Shown here piece after piece: positions 34,912 through 44,487 of a DNA stretch of 64,000 nt (positions within the stretch are counted from its first letter, which is position 1; each line of letters starts with the position of its first letter). The position numbers and the translations under genes are program-made. This DNA is from Draconibacterium mangrovi. GTDB taxonomy: Bacteria; Bacteroidota; Bacteroidia; Bacteroidales; Prolixibacteraceae. Below the pieces are notes generated by a model. It was not told where the DNA came from, ran no database searches, and saw nothing but the letters and a program-made list of their open reading frames with translations. The DNA is taken from NCBI RefSeq assembly GCF_010586825.1, contig NZ_JAAAGB010000005.1, positions 248,001 through 312,000 of the forward strand. Reading direction: 5' to 3'.

Positions 34912-37620
34912 ATGAAACCAAAGAATATTCTTTTCTTTCTGCTGTGTTGGAGCCTTACGATGAATGCGGGAGCATTTGCATCATCTTTAGTTGCTTCCTC
35001 TGATTCGATAGACATAAAGGAAGGTTCACTCGAATTTTCTACACCCGATTTCAATATCGAAATATTAAAATCATCGCATACTGTTGCCGGTTTACACCCG
35101 TTATCGGAGCCTGAGTTTGATTTTACTCCGGGCGAACTTTTAGCTAAAAGAAATAAAGCAGGTTTTTATCACCTAGGCGATATTAACTTCCGTGTAAAAT
35201 CGGAAGGTGACAGCGACTGGACTTCGTTCTCATCTGCTGCATCACGCAAAAGTGTTACAACCGTAGAACCAAAAGACGATAGCCAACTGGCTGTTTCTGA
35301 TCTTAGCGGAGTTCTGGAAAACAGCCCTGTACAAGTGCTTCGTTACTGGGAAAAGAAAGACGGACATCTTGCCTTGCGTTTCGAAATCAAAAACACTTCA
35401 TCAGAAGCTGTGGAGATTGGTGCGCTGGGAATTCCGTTGATTTTCAATAATAACCACGACAGAAAAACATTGGACGAAGCACATGCCGAAAACGTTTTCT
35501 ACGATCCTTACATTGGTATGGATGCCGGTTATTTGCAGGTAATTCGTTTAAAAGGTAGTGGCCCGGTTTTACTGGTATTGCCTTTGGAGAATACTCCTTT
35601 TGAAGCGTGGAATCCACTGTTGGACGATCCAACACGACGAGGAATTACATTCGAAGGTTTCCACGAGTGGATGCCGTTAACAAAAGCATACGCTGAAAAC
35701 GAGTGGAAAGAAGCTACTCCATGGAACACCCCATCATCAAAAATATTAAAACCAGGAAAATCGGTTAGTTACGGTGTACAGTTTGTACTTACTGATGCAA
35801 TTAAAAACATTGAACCTGCACTGATCGAAAACGATCGTCCGGTTGCATTTGGTGTACCGGGATACGTTGTGCCGGAAGATGTAAATGCCGACTTGTTTGT
35901 AAAGTACAGCCAAAAAATTAAAAGCATACAGGTTGAACCTGAAGGTGCGCTGGAACTGAAAAAACTGGAAACAACAGAAAATGGTTGGGTAAAATATGCA
36001 GTTGCCGCAAAAGAGTGGGGAAGAGCACGTTTAACCATCACATACAAAGACGGTTTGACTCAAACCATTAACTACAAAGTTATTAAACCTGAAGAGCAGG
36101 TAGTTGCCGACAACGGAAACTTTCTGATGACGAAACAGTGGTTTGATGACGAAAATGATCTTTTCGATCGCGGTCCGTCGGTAATTACTTATGATTACGA
36201 AGAGCAAAAGCTGGTAACAGAAGACAGCCGTGCCTGGATTTGTGGCCTAAGCGACGAAGGGGGTGCCGGAGCCTGGTTAAATGCCATTATGAAACAATTG
36301 ATCCAACCCGATAAAAGAGAGGTGGCGATGTTGGAAGACTTCGTACAGAAAACAATCTGGGGTGGGATTCAATACAACGAAGGACATGAAAAATATGGTG
36401 TTCGTAAAAGTATGTACTACTACGAGCCGGATTCAATGCCTGCCGGAACATATAGCAAAGATGTAAATTACAACACCTGGGCTGCCTGGGATAAAAAACA
36501 CGCCGAAACTGTTGAACGTTCGTACAATTATCCGCACGTTGCTGCTGCACACTGGGTAATGTATCGTTTGGCCCGAAATTATGAAGGGCTGGTATCGCAA
36601 CAAACCTGGGATTGGTACCTGATGAGTGCTTACCAGACTTCAATGGCAATGATGGAGTTAGCTCCATATTACGCTCAATTCGGCCAAATGGAAGGTAGCG
36701 TTTTCGTGCACATTTTGGATGATTTGAAAGCAGAAGGATTATGGGAATACGCCCGTAAACTGGAAGGAATGATGAAACGCCGTGCCGATCACTGGGCTTC
36801 GTTAAATTATCCGTTCGGAAGTGAAATGCCATGGGATTCAACCGGGCAGGAAGAAGTTTACATGTGGTCGCGATACTTTGGTTACGGAGAAAAAGCTGAA
36901 ACTACATTGAAAGCAATTTTGGCTTACATGCCAACTATCCCTCACTGGGCATACAACGGTAATGCGCGTCGTTATTGGGATTTCCTATACGGAGGTAAAC
37001 TGTCGCGTGTTGAGCGTCAGATTCACCACTACGGTTCGGCACTCAATGCCATTCCTGTTTTATACGAATACAAAGAACATCCCGATGATCTGTACTTACT
37101 ACGTGTTGGTTACGGTGGTTTAATGGGATCGATCGCTAATATTACTCATGATGGTTTCGCTCCTGCAGCATTTCACTCGTTCCCGTCAACTTTAAAAAAC
37201 GATGGTATTTCGGGTGACTATGGAACTGGTTACTATGGATATGCAGTAAATACTTCGACTTATTTAATGCACAACGATGAATTTGGTTGGTTAGCTTTTG
37301 GTGGGAATGTTACAGAAGATGGCGATGTGATTAAAGTTGATTTAACAACAGCTGCCAAGTCACGTGTTTATGTAGCTCCCTTAAAAATGTGGTTAACTCT
37401 TGATGCTGGGAAATTTAAAGCCTTTTCTTACAATCAGAATACAGGAAAAGTTGAAGTTGAATTAGAAGAAGCCAACGAATATACACCTATAGCTTATTTG
37501 CGAATCAAATCATTCGACGAGGAAGCGATGGTAAGCACAGTTGACGGCCTTGAGAAAAATGAGCGTGGACAGTATGTAATTCCACTTAAAAATGAAGTGG
37601 TAAAATTGGTGATGAATTAA
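34912..37620 (+). CDS. Large secreted DUF5695-like protein, predicted glycoside hydrolase or lyase
   Basis: The 902-residue protein has a signal peptide (1-24) and no lipobox. The N-terminal half (about 30-390) is beta-rich and includes FSTPDFNIEI, EFDFTPGELLAKR and GFYHLGDI, which I associate with DUF5695. The C-terminal half (about 400-830) is helical and looks like an alpha/alpha toroid, with aromatic-rich segments such as YNTWAAWDKKHAETVERSYN, RNYEGLVSQQTWDWYL and HWASLNYPFGSEMPWDSTGQEE. This beta-sandwich plus toroid layout is common in carbohydrate-active enzymes acting on uronic or neutral glycans. The exact activity is unknown; acidic candidates for catalysis lie in the toroid. It starts the enzyme block after the terminator. 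Confidence 0.72.
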   Translation: MKPKNILFFLLCWSLTMNAGAFASSLVASSDSIDIKEGSLEFSTPDFNIEILKSSHTVAGLHPLSEPEFDFTPGELLAKRNKAGFYHLGDINFRVKSEGDSDWTSFSSAASRKSVTTVEPKDDSQLAVSDLSGVLENSPVQVLRYWEKKDGHLALRFEIKNTSSEAVEIGALGIPLIFNNNHDRKTLDEAHAENVFYDPYIGMDAGYLQVIRLKGSGPVLLVLPLENTPFEAWNPLLDDPTRRGITFEGFHEWMPLTKAYAENEWKEATPWNTPSSKILKPGKSVSYGVQFVLTDAIKNIEPALIENDRPVAFGVPGYVVPEDVNADLFVKYSQKIKSIQVEPEGALELKKLETTENGWVKYAVAAKEWGRARLTITYKDGLTQTINYKVIKPEEQVVADNGNFLMTKQWFDDENDLFDRGPSVITYDYEEQKLVTEDSRAWICGLSDEGGAGAWLNAIMKQLIQPDKREVAMLEDFVQKTIWGGIQYNEGHEKYGVRKSMYYYEPDSMPAGTYSKDVNYNTWAAWDKKHAETVERSYNYPHVAAAHWVMYRLARNYEGLVSQQTWDWYLMSAYQTSMAMMELAPYYAQFGQMEGSVFVHILDDLKAEGLWEYARKLEGMMKRRADHWASLNYPFGSEMPWDSTGQEEVYMWSRYFGYGEKAETTLKAILAYMPTIPHWAYNGNARRYWDFLYGGKLSRVERQIHHYGSALNAIPVLYEYKEHPDDLYLLRVGYGGLMGSIANITHDGFAPAAFHSFPSTLKNDGISGDYGTGYYGYAVNTSTYLMHNDEFGWLAFGGNVTEDGDVIKVDLTTAAKSRVYVAPLKMWLTLDAGKFKAFSYNQNTGKVEVELEEANEYTPIAYLRIKSFDEEAMVSTVDGLEKNERGQYVIPLKNEVVKLVMN

Positions 37621-37819
37621 TATTTATTGAAGATGAATAAAACGATAAGATGTAGTTATCATTGGTAACCACAATCTTGATCGAACAAACGAAGTAATTA
37701 AAACAAAACCATTTGATGGAATACCGGGATGCAGATAACCTTTCTGTTGGTATTTCATCAGATGGTAAGTGAGACGGAAGCACAAAAATTTCTTCTCTAT
37801 TGAAAAATAAACAATCATT

Positions 37820-40462
37820 ATGAAAAGAATCAACCGTTTAAGACTCCCCCTTCTGTTGCTTCTAATAAGCGTTTTTCAGCTTCATACTTTCGCCTTTGGT
37901 GCTAATAATGAATCGGAGGACGATAGCATAAATATTGCATTAATAGCTACACCAAGTACATCATATGTTTCGGGTTGGGAAAACCTTGGAGCAATAAACG
38001 ATGGATTTACACCTGCAAACTCGGGTGATAAGACAAACACAGCATACGGAAACTGGAATAACCCTGATTCATACCAATGGGTGCAGTATAGCTGGGATCA
38101 GTCTTTTATTGCTAATTCGGTTGAAATCTATTGGTTGGATGATGGTGGTGGCATTTTAATTCCCGACGAAGCTTACACCGAAAATTATAATACCGAAAAT
38201 TCAACATGGGAGAAAGTTGTTGATGTGCCTTGTGAAAAAGATCAATTTAATAAAGCAAACTTAGGTAAAATAACTACTTCAGGAATTCGTGTGAGGATGA
38301 AAAACTATTCGGAGTCGACAGGTATTCTTGAGTTTCGCGTGTGGGGAACAAATCTTTCGGGAAGTACGGACATTATTGCTCCTGAAGCACCGGGAACTCC
38401 GCAAATAGTTCAAAGAACGGAATCGTCGGTTAGTATCGAATGGGATCCATCGGCTGACGATCTTGCTGTTTCCGCATATAATGTATTGGTTAACGATTCG
38501 GTTTATAAAATTGTCTCCGATAATACGGTAACCTTAGATAATTTAAGCCCAAATACTCACTTCTTTGTAACTATTCAGGCTGCCGATGCTGCAGGCAACA
38601 TTTCGAGAAATAGCAGCGGTATATGGACCTTTGTTGGTGATGATCAGTTTGCTGCTGAACCATATAACTGGCCTGCTTATGATCCTACGCTGGATTACAA
38701 CTTCAGAGATGAATATCCGGATTTGGAGATGCCAACCAAAGATTTGGATGACTGCCCGGAGGTTGTGGGAACACAGTCTTCAGGATGGTGGACATTTAAA
38801 TGGGGACCTAATGCCCGCAGCGAAATAACTGAGGCAGCTATCACGCCTATGTTGGAACGTTTCAATGAGGATTTTGCTTATTTCAGGGATGAAATGGGAT
38901 GGCCTCCCGATAAAAGAGCACGAAATGGATATCGCAGTGCCATTTATCTTTTTGGATCAGGATTATGTACTGACGATGCAGGTACCACAGCTCTTGGTGG
39001 TTGGATGGGAAGCATAAACTATCAGAATGAAAACTGGCCAATGGTGCTTGCATCTTATTTTCCTGTTTATTCTTTCGATCCTGATTGTCCTTATCCTGAA
39101 AAAGGGTTCCAGACAGGTGCAATGATTCATGAAGGAATACATGCAATTCTTGCCGATTTGCCCGGTTGTAAACAAGCTGCATGGTTTCATGAAGGAGGAA
39201 ATACCTGGCTGCAGCAGGAAATGGAAGCCCGGAAATCTCAAAGCTATAACTCTATGGGATTTCTGAATGCCGGACCATATATCGCTCCTTTTATGCCTAT
39301 TGAATGCTACACAGGTTGGTTGCAGGACGGAAGTTTTGGCGGTCCAAGCGCCGAAGGAGTAAACATGAGTAAAGATGGACAGCAGATTTGTACTTGGAGA
39401 AATTTGCTGGGCGGAACTCAATACGGAAATACATTCCCAACCTTTCTTGGCCAAGTTTTAGGTACGGGTAGTATAGCATGGATATGGCAAAACTGTCCGG
39501 AACGTGTTTTGGAAGGAATGGAAGCAGGTCTCGGTGAAACTCAAATCCGACGACTGATTATGGAATACCGTGCCAAACAAGCATTGCTGGATATGAAAGA
39601 ATGGAGTGGAGCGGTTAAGAAACTGATTGATGATAATTTCAACGGGACAATTGGTGCAGAGTGGGAACCAAACTGGATTGATTGCACCCCATGGAAAGTT
39701 AGTCCATACACAAAAACATGGATGTTGGATACTGAAAATAGAATATTAACTCCTGAACCTCGAACCACGCCGGGATGGTCGGGAGCCAACCAGATTCCAC
39801 TTTTGGTTTCGGGAGCCGAAGTTGAAGTGAACTTTATACCAAAGGGTAAAAATATGACCTGCCAGTTAGCTTATCGTGCCACCGATGGTACGCCTGTTTA
39901 CAGTAAGCCGGTATCAAGCGGATCGTGTAAATTAAAGTTAGACAAAGCACCTGCAAATGGTGTTGTAATTGCTGTAATTTGTAACACCGACTATGTTTAC
40001 GAAGGCGAAGAAACACGTAAGGCGCATTTTGATTATCGTTTACAATTGGTAGACGGAATTGAAGGGAAAGCCAGTGTGTATCAAAAATGGTACGATTACT
40101 CTACTTCTATTATAAACGTTCCTGATCCAGTAGAACCATTTCCAACTGAAGGCCCGCTTTATGGTTCAAATGTAACTACCGGCGCAATAGATTTTTCTGT
40201 TGGTGAAAAAGAAAGTTCATCAATTGTTTATCCAAATCCGATAGATAGCAGTGATGTGTTAAAGATTGAGTTTGGAGATCAAATATTTGATAAAAAAGAA
40301 GTTAGGATTATTGATGCAAGGGGTACTGTTCTGTATGCTCAGCAGGGAATTGATACAGATCGCTTTGATATTCCGTTGGATGGTCACTTAAAATCAGGTA
40401 TCTACTTTGTAAGTGTAAGAACCGGAGAAATAAACGACACACATCAGTTTTTGGTGAAATAG
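37820..40462 (+). CDS. T9SS-secreted HExxH metallopeptidase-like protein with CBM-like and FN3 modules
   Basis: The 880-residue protein reads, in order: signal peptide (1-27), shared discoidin/CBM-like module (about 38-177, NIALIATPSTSYVSGWENL ... FRVWGTN), fibronectin type III domain (about 187-272), then a catalytic-looking core (290-600) with H437-E438-x-x-H441 (IHEGIHAIL) and E458 in WFHEGGNTW. These match a gluzincin/peptidase-MA-like zinc site. A beta-rich domain (630-740) and a T9SS C-terminal sorting domain (about 790-880, VYPNP ... GIYFVSVRTGE) complete it. It is probably released or surface-anchored by type IX secretion and held on the glycan by its module while cutting the protein part. 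Peptidase activity is inference from the motif. Confidence 0.75.
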   Translation: MKRINRLRLPLLLLLISVFQLHTFAFGANNESEDDSINIALIATPSTSYVSGWENLGAINDGFTPANSGDKTNTAYGNWNNPDSYQWVQYSWDQSFIANSVEIYWLDDGGGILIPDEAYTENYNTENSTWEKVVDVPCEKDQFNKANLGKITTSGIRVRMKNYSESTGILEFRVWGTNLSGSTDIIAPEAPGTPQIVQRTESSVSIEWDPSADDLAVSAYNVLVNDSVYKIVSDNTVTLDNLSPNTHFFVTIQAADAAGNISRNSSGIWTFVGDDQFAAEPYNWPAYDPTLDYNFRDEYPDLEMPTKDLDDCPEVVGTQSSGWWTFKWGPNARSEITEAAITPMLERFNEDFAYFRDEMGWPPDKRARNGYRSAIYLFGSGLCTDDAGTTALGGWMGSINYQNENWPMVLASYFPVYSFDPDCPYPEKGFQTGAMIHEGIHAILADLPGCKQAAWFHEGGNTWLQQEMEARKSQSYNSMGFLNAGPYIAPFMPIECYTGWLQDGSFGGPSAEGVNMSKDGQQICTWRNLLGGTQYGNTFPTFLGQVLGTGSIAWIWQNCPERVLEGMEAGLGETQIRRLIMEYRAKQALLDMKEWSGAVKKLIDDNFNGTIGAEWEPNWIDCTPWKVSPYTKTWMLDTENRILTPEPRTTPGWSGANQIPLLVSGAEVEVNFIPKGKNMTCQLAYRATDGTPVYSKPVSSGSCKLKLDKAPANGVVIAVICNTDYVYEGEETRKAHFDYRLQLVDGIEGKASVYQKWYDYSTSIINVPDPVEPFPTEGPLYGSNVTTGAIDFSVGEKESSSIVYPNPIDSSDVLKIEFGDQIFDKKEVRIIDARGTVLYAQQGIDTDRFDIPLDGHLKSGIYFVSVRTGEINDTHQFLVK

Positions 40463-40505
40463 AAATACCGAAAACAATGATTGTGTGTAAACTTGAAATA
40501 TGATA

Positions 40506-42755
40506 ATGAAGAAATTTTTTTCCCTTATGATAATGTTACTGCTTGCATCTTCAGGCAATAACATTATTGCACAAATCACTAAAGAAGATTATGCAAAAGC
40601 TGATTCAGTAATGAAACTTAGTGAGTTGGTTTACAACCAGGTTACCGAAATTACCTGGGTCGATTCTTCGGTCGTATTCTGGTATCGTCTAAAAACACGC
40701 GATGGTATGAAGTATCAGCTGGTGGATGCGCAAAAAGGATCGAAAAAAATTGCTTTTGATACCGATAAGCTGGTTGATGTTTTGAATCAGCAGCTGGAGA
40801 AAGATATCTCTGCGAACGACCTGGTTTTGCACGATCTGAAATTTGATGCAGATAAAAAGACAATTCATTTTAATTTCAAAAAGGCTTACTGGACTTGTGA
40901 GCTGAAAAAATATGAGTTAAAAAAAGACTCGGTTGAAAAGGAGCGAAAAAGGGATCGTTACTGGGGGGATTATTTCGATGAAAAAAGAAACGATCCGATG
41001 CCATCTCCTGATGGGAAATGGTCGGCTTTTATAAGGGAGGAGAACGTTTTTATAAAAGACAACAAAACCAATAAGGAGTTCCGCTTAAGTTATGACGGAG
41101 CACCCGGAGATTTTTATTCGTCGTCTTTTTCGTGGTCGCCCGACTCGAAAAAGCTGGCGGTAAACAAGGTACGAGATGCTGAAAAGCGTGAGATCTTTTT
41201 TGTTGAATCGTCGCCAAAAGACCAGTTGCAGCCTATTTTGCATAAACGCGATTACCGCAAGCCGGGCGATGCTATGCCAATAAAACATCCTGCTTTGTTC
41301 GATGTGGAAAGCAAAAAGCAGATCTCGGTAAATACCAAGGCTTTTGAACATCAGTTTAACCTCACCAACCCAAGGTGGAAAGAAGATGCTTCAGTATTTA
41401 CTTTTGAATTTAACCAACGTGGCCATCAGGCTTACAAAGTGGTTGAAGTGGATGGCGAAAGCGGCGATGTTCAGGTTTTAATCGACGAACAAAGCACGAC
41501 ATTTATCGATTACAGCGGAAAACATTACCGTTACGATCTGGAAGAAACGAATGAAATTATCTGGGCGTCGGAGCGTGATGGCTGGAATCACCTGTATTTG
41601 ATCGATTCTAAAACAGGAGTAGTGAAAAATCAGATTACAAAAGGAGAGTGGGTAGTTCGGGATGTAGTAAAAGTTGACGAGAAAAATCGCACAATATTCT
41701 TTAACGGATCGGGCAAAAACGCGGATGAAGATCCGTATTATCTGCATTGCTACAAAATAAATTTTGATGGTAGCGGCTTAACTGATCTAACGCCGGAAAA
41801 AATGAACCACGACGTGTCGTTCTCAAAAGATATGAGCTATTTTACGGATACTTATTCAACAGTTGAAACGCCACCATTTACAGTAGTTCGCAGTTCTGCT
41901 GATGGTAAAGTGATGGTTGAGTTGGAAAAAACCGATATTTCAGACTTGAAGGAAAAAGGATGGATTGCTCCCGAGCCGTTCGTGGCAAAAGGCCGCGATG
42001 CGAAAACCGACATTTGGGGAAATATCTACCGCCCAACCAATTTCGACAAAAACAAGAATTACCCGATTATCGAATACATTTATGCCGGTCCGCACGATTC
42101 GTTTGTTCAAAAAAGTTTTAGCCCGGTTAGTTATGCTTTCTCAAGCCTTGCCGAGTTAGGTTTTATCATTGTGCAGATGGACGGAATGGGAACATCGAAC
42201 CGTTCGAAAGCATTCCAGGATGTATGCTGGAAAAACCTGAAAGATGCCGGTTTCCCCGATCGTATTTTATGGATAAAAGCCGCGGCAGAAAAATACAGTT
42301 ATATGGATACTACCCGTGTTGGTTTGTTTGGCGGATCAGCCGGTGGACAAAGTACTTTGGCCGGACTGTTATTTCATCCTGAGTTTTACAAAGCCGGCGT
42401 TTCCTCGTGTGGATGCCACGATAACCGTATGGACAAAATCTGGTGGAACGAACAATGGATGGGCTACCCGATCGGGCCGGAATATGCCGAATGTTCGAAC
42501 GTGGAAAATGCCGATAAACTGCAGGGTGAACTGATGCTGATTGTTGGCGAAATGGATGATAATGTTGATCCGGCATCAACTATGCAGGTTGCAGATGCAT
42601 TGATAAAAGCTAACAAAGACTTTGAACTGGTGGTGCTGCCTGGAGTAAACCACACACTTGGAGGAACGTATGGTGAGCAAAAGCGCCGCGATTTCTTCAT
42701 CCGTAATTTTCTAAAAGAAGAAACACCTGATTGGAATGCTGTAAAATCAAATTAG
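40506..42755 (+). CDS. S9-family prolyl oligopeptidase (DPP-IV-like)
   Basis: The protein of about 749 residues has a signal peptide (about 1-23, cleaved after NIIAQ), an N-terminal DPP-IV-like beta propeller (about 90-490) and a C-terminal alpha/beta-hydrolase domain. The catalytic Ser is in GGSAGG (about residue 611), with Asp in EMDDNVDP and His in GVNHTLGG. S9 enzymes release dipeptides or cut after proline. An in-frame ATG two codons upstream (40500) is equally possible. Its place between two HExxH proteins in an arabinose PUL suggests it processes proline- or hydroxyproline-rich peptides in the periplasm; that link is inference. Confidence 0.9.
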   Translation: MKKFFSLMIMLLLASSGNNIIAQITKEDYAKADSVMKLSELVYNQVTEITWVDSSVVFWYRLKTRDGMKYQLVDAQKGSKKIAFDTDKLVDVLNQQLEKDISANDLVLHDLKFDADKKTIHFNFKKAYWTCELKKYELKKDSVEKERKRDRYWGDYFDEKRNDPMPSPDGKWSAFIREENVFIKDNKTNKEFRLSYDGAPGDFYSSSFSWSPDSKKLAVNKVRDAEKREIFFVESSPKDQLQPILHKRDYRKPGDAMPIKHPALFDVESKKQISVNTKAFEHQFNLTNPRWKEDASVFTFEFNQRGHQAYKVVEVDGESGDVQVLIDEQSTTFIDYSGKHYRYDLEETNEIIWASERDGWNHLYLIDSKTGVVKNQITKGEWVVRDVVKVDEKNRTIFFNGSGKNADEDPYYLHCYKINFDGSGLTDLTPEKMNHDVSFSKDMSYFTDTYSTVETPPFTVVRSSADGKVMVELEKTDISDLKEKGWIAPEPFVAKGRDAKTDIWGNIYRPTNFDKNKNYPIIEYIYAGPHDSFVQKSFSPVSYAFSSLAELGFIIVQMDGMGTSNRSKAFQDVCWKNLKDAGFPDRILWIKAAAEKYSYMDTTRVGLFGGSAGGQSTLAGLLFHPEFYKAGVSSCGCHDNRMDKIWWNEQWMGYPIGPEYAECSNVENADKLQGELMLIVGEMDDNVDPASTMQVADALIKANKDFELVVLPGVNHTLGGTYGEQKRRDFFIRNFLKEETPDWNAVKSN

Positions 42756-42775
42756 CAAATTATAAAAACTCTGTA

Positions 42776-43609
42776 ATGACTAACTTTTTCGCTCATAAAA
42801 ATGCTAAGATTCTGGTGGTATTGCTTGCCGGAATCTTGACGTTCTCCTGCTTGGCGGCCAAGGTGCCGGCCAAGGAGTACGAAATTGTAAAACCGCCCAA
42901 AGAACTGAAACTCGATCCGTTTTATAAAAAGTATGTCAATGTAAATGGCATTCATATTATGAGTTCGCATCGGGTGCCCGATTCTGCTTTTGTTAAGGCT
43001 TGCGAGATCATTGATTTTATGACTGGCGGATTACCAACCGAAGTGCTGGATCAGATGGTAAAACTGAATACACGCGTTGGAATTATGGCACGTTACGAAG
43101 GAACAACCGATATTCCTGAACATGCACATTTAGCCAACGATACAACGCTAAACTGGGATGTTCGTGCACGCGGATTGGGCGGAACTATGGAAGATCCGCT
43201 GACAACTTGTGCCGAAGAAAACCTGCTGTGCTACCAGATTGATAAATACCATGCCGAGGATATTCTGATTCATGAATTTGCACACACCATTCACGGTGTT
43301 GGAATTATGCCGCTTGATGATAAATTTAACGATTTACTTCAGGAAAAGCTTGATGCCGCAATGGCTGCCGGAAAATACGAGAACACTTATGCTGCCACCA
43401 ATATCTGGGAATATTGGGCCGAAGGTGTGCAAAACTGGTTTAACGTAAATGCCGAAGTTGAGACTACTGACGGAAAACACAATTGGGTAAATACCCGATC
43501 GGATATGAAAAAGTACGATCCTGATTTATACGAAATTGTGGGGCGCTATTTTCCCGAATTTGAGCATAGCCCATCGTGCCACGCTGCTGTTAATTTATAC
43601 GTGCAGTAA
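42776..43609 (+). CDS. Small secreted HExxH putative zinc metallopeptidase
   Basis: The 277-residue protein has an N-terminal hydrophobic signal (about 10-25, ending near TFSC; a non-canonical lipobox is possible). The zinc motif is H166-E167-x-x-H170 (LIHEFAHTIHGVG), with the likely third ligand E216 in EYWAEGVQNWFNVN, spaced as in gluzincins. The ATG at 42776 is chosen; an upstream extension overlaps the S9 gene. It lies 20 bases after the S9 gene and 18 before the Crp gene. I do not recognise a named family; it may relate to lethal-factor-like or peptidase-MA-like proteins. Confidence 0.72.
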   Translation: MTNFFAHKNAKILVVLLAGILTFSCLAAKVPAKEYEIVKPPKELKLDPFYKKYVNVNGIHIMSSHRVPDSAFVKACEIIDFMTGGLPTEVLDQMVKLNTRVGIMARYEGTTDIPEHAHLANDTTLNWDVRARGLGGTMEDPLTTCAEENLLCYQIDKYHAEDILIHEFAHTIHGVGIMPLDDKFNDLLQEKLDAAMAAGKYENTYAATNIWEYWAEGVQNWFNVNAEVETTDGKHNWVNTRSDMKKYDPDLYEIVGRYFPEFEHSPSCHAAVNLYVQ

Positions 43610-43627
43610 CTTGTAAACGAAATTAAT

Positions 43628-44347
43628 ATGGAAATACTCGTTCAGCCAATACGTAGGGTGGCATCAATCGTAAAAGACGATTTGCGATTGCGCGATATGC
43701 ACATGTTTCGGAAATTGTCAGAAACCGAATTGCTCGACCTGGAATTTAATTCCGTGTATAAAACATTTAAAAAGCGCACTGTAATCTACCGGGAAGGTTG
43801 CAGGCATGCTGGTTTGTACGTTATTCTGAAAGGCATTGTGAAAATCTATAAGATTGGAGGAAACGGGAAGCAGCAGATTTTAAAATTTGCGCAGCAGGGC
43901 GATCTTATCGGTTACCGCTCATTGCTCACCAACGAGTTGGCTTGTACTTCGGCAAAAGCCTACGATGACACCTTGGTGTGTCACGTTCCGTACAATATCC
44001 TATTGCAATTATTTCAACAGAACTGGGATTTTACGCACGGAATGATGAAGTTTATGTGTAAAGAACTGGGTGAATCGAACACATTTATTACCGATATCGC
44101 TCAGAAAACCGTGCGCGAACGTACCGCCGAAATGCTGCTGATTTTAAAAGACGAATTTGGAGTTAATAAACACAATGCGCTTCAAATTGCCGTAACCCGC
44201 GAAGATCTGGCAAATATGGTTGGTACAGTTACCGAATCGCTCATCCGCGTAATGTCCGAATTCAGAAATGAAAATCTGTTAGACCTTACCGGAAGAAAAA
44301 TAATATTTCTCGATACGAAGAAATTGCAGGCAATTGCAAATATCTGA
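43628..44347 (+). CDS. Crp/Fnr-family transcriptional regulator
   Basis: The 239-residue protein has an N-terminal cyclic-nucleotide-binding-like beta roll (about 25-145; GLYVILKGIVKIYKIG and QQGDLIGYRSLL) and a C-terminal Crp winged helix-turn-helix (about 165-235; AVTREDLANMVGTVTESLIRVM). There is no obvious cysteine cluster for an FNR-type iron-sulfur centre at the N-terminus, so it is not a classic FNR. It sits inside the peptidase block, 18 bases after the preceding gene, suggesting it regulates or is co-transcribed with these genes. The effector is unknown. Confidence 0.88.
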   Translation: MEILVQPIRRVASIVKDDLRLRDMHMFRKLSETELLDLEFNSVYKTFKKRTVIYREGCRHAGLYVILKGIVKIYKIGGNGKQQILKFAQQGDLIGYRSLLTNELACTSAKAYDDTLVCHVPYNILLQLFQQNWDFTHGMMKFMCKELGESNTFITDIAQKTVRERTAEMLLILKDEFGVNKHNALQIAVTREDLANMVGTVTESLIRVMSEFRNENLLDLTGRKIIFLDTKKLQAIANI

Positions 44348-44487
44348 TTTTATAAAGAAGTAGATAAAGTTAGTTCCTGTTTTCATAGAACAAAGTTTAG
44401 GTGGGATAGTCAGTGCCTGTGGTTGCCATTGTGTAATGCAGGGCTGGCTTTTTCTTAATTTTAAAACCTGTCTTAATTAACTTGCTT

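Noticed and set aside
36287-36841. 184-codon antisense frame inside the DUF5695-like gene
   Set aside because: Lies wholly opposite a well-supported gene, lacks domains and looks like codon-bias shadow.
34912-37620. Assigning a named GH or PL family to the DUF5695-like protein
   Set aside because: The fold looks like a carbohydrate enzyme but no diagnostic catalytic motif could be recognised by eye.
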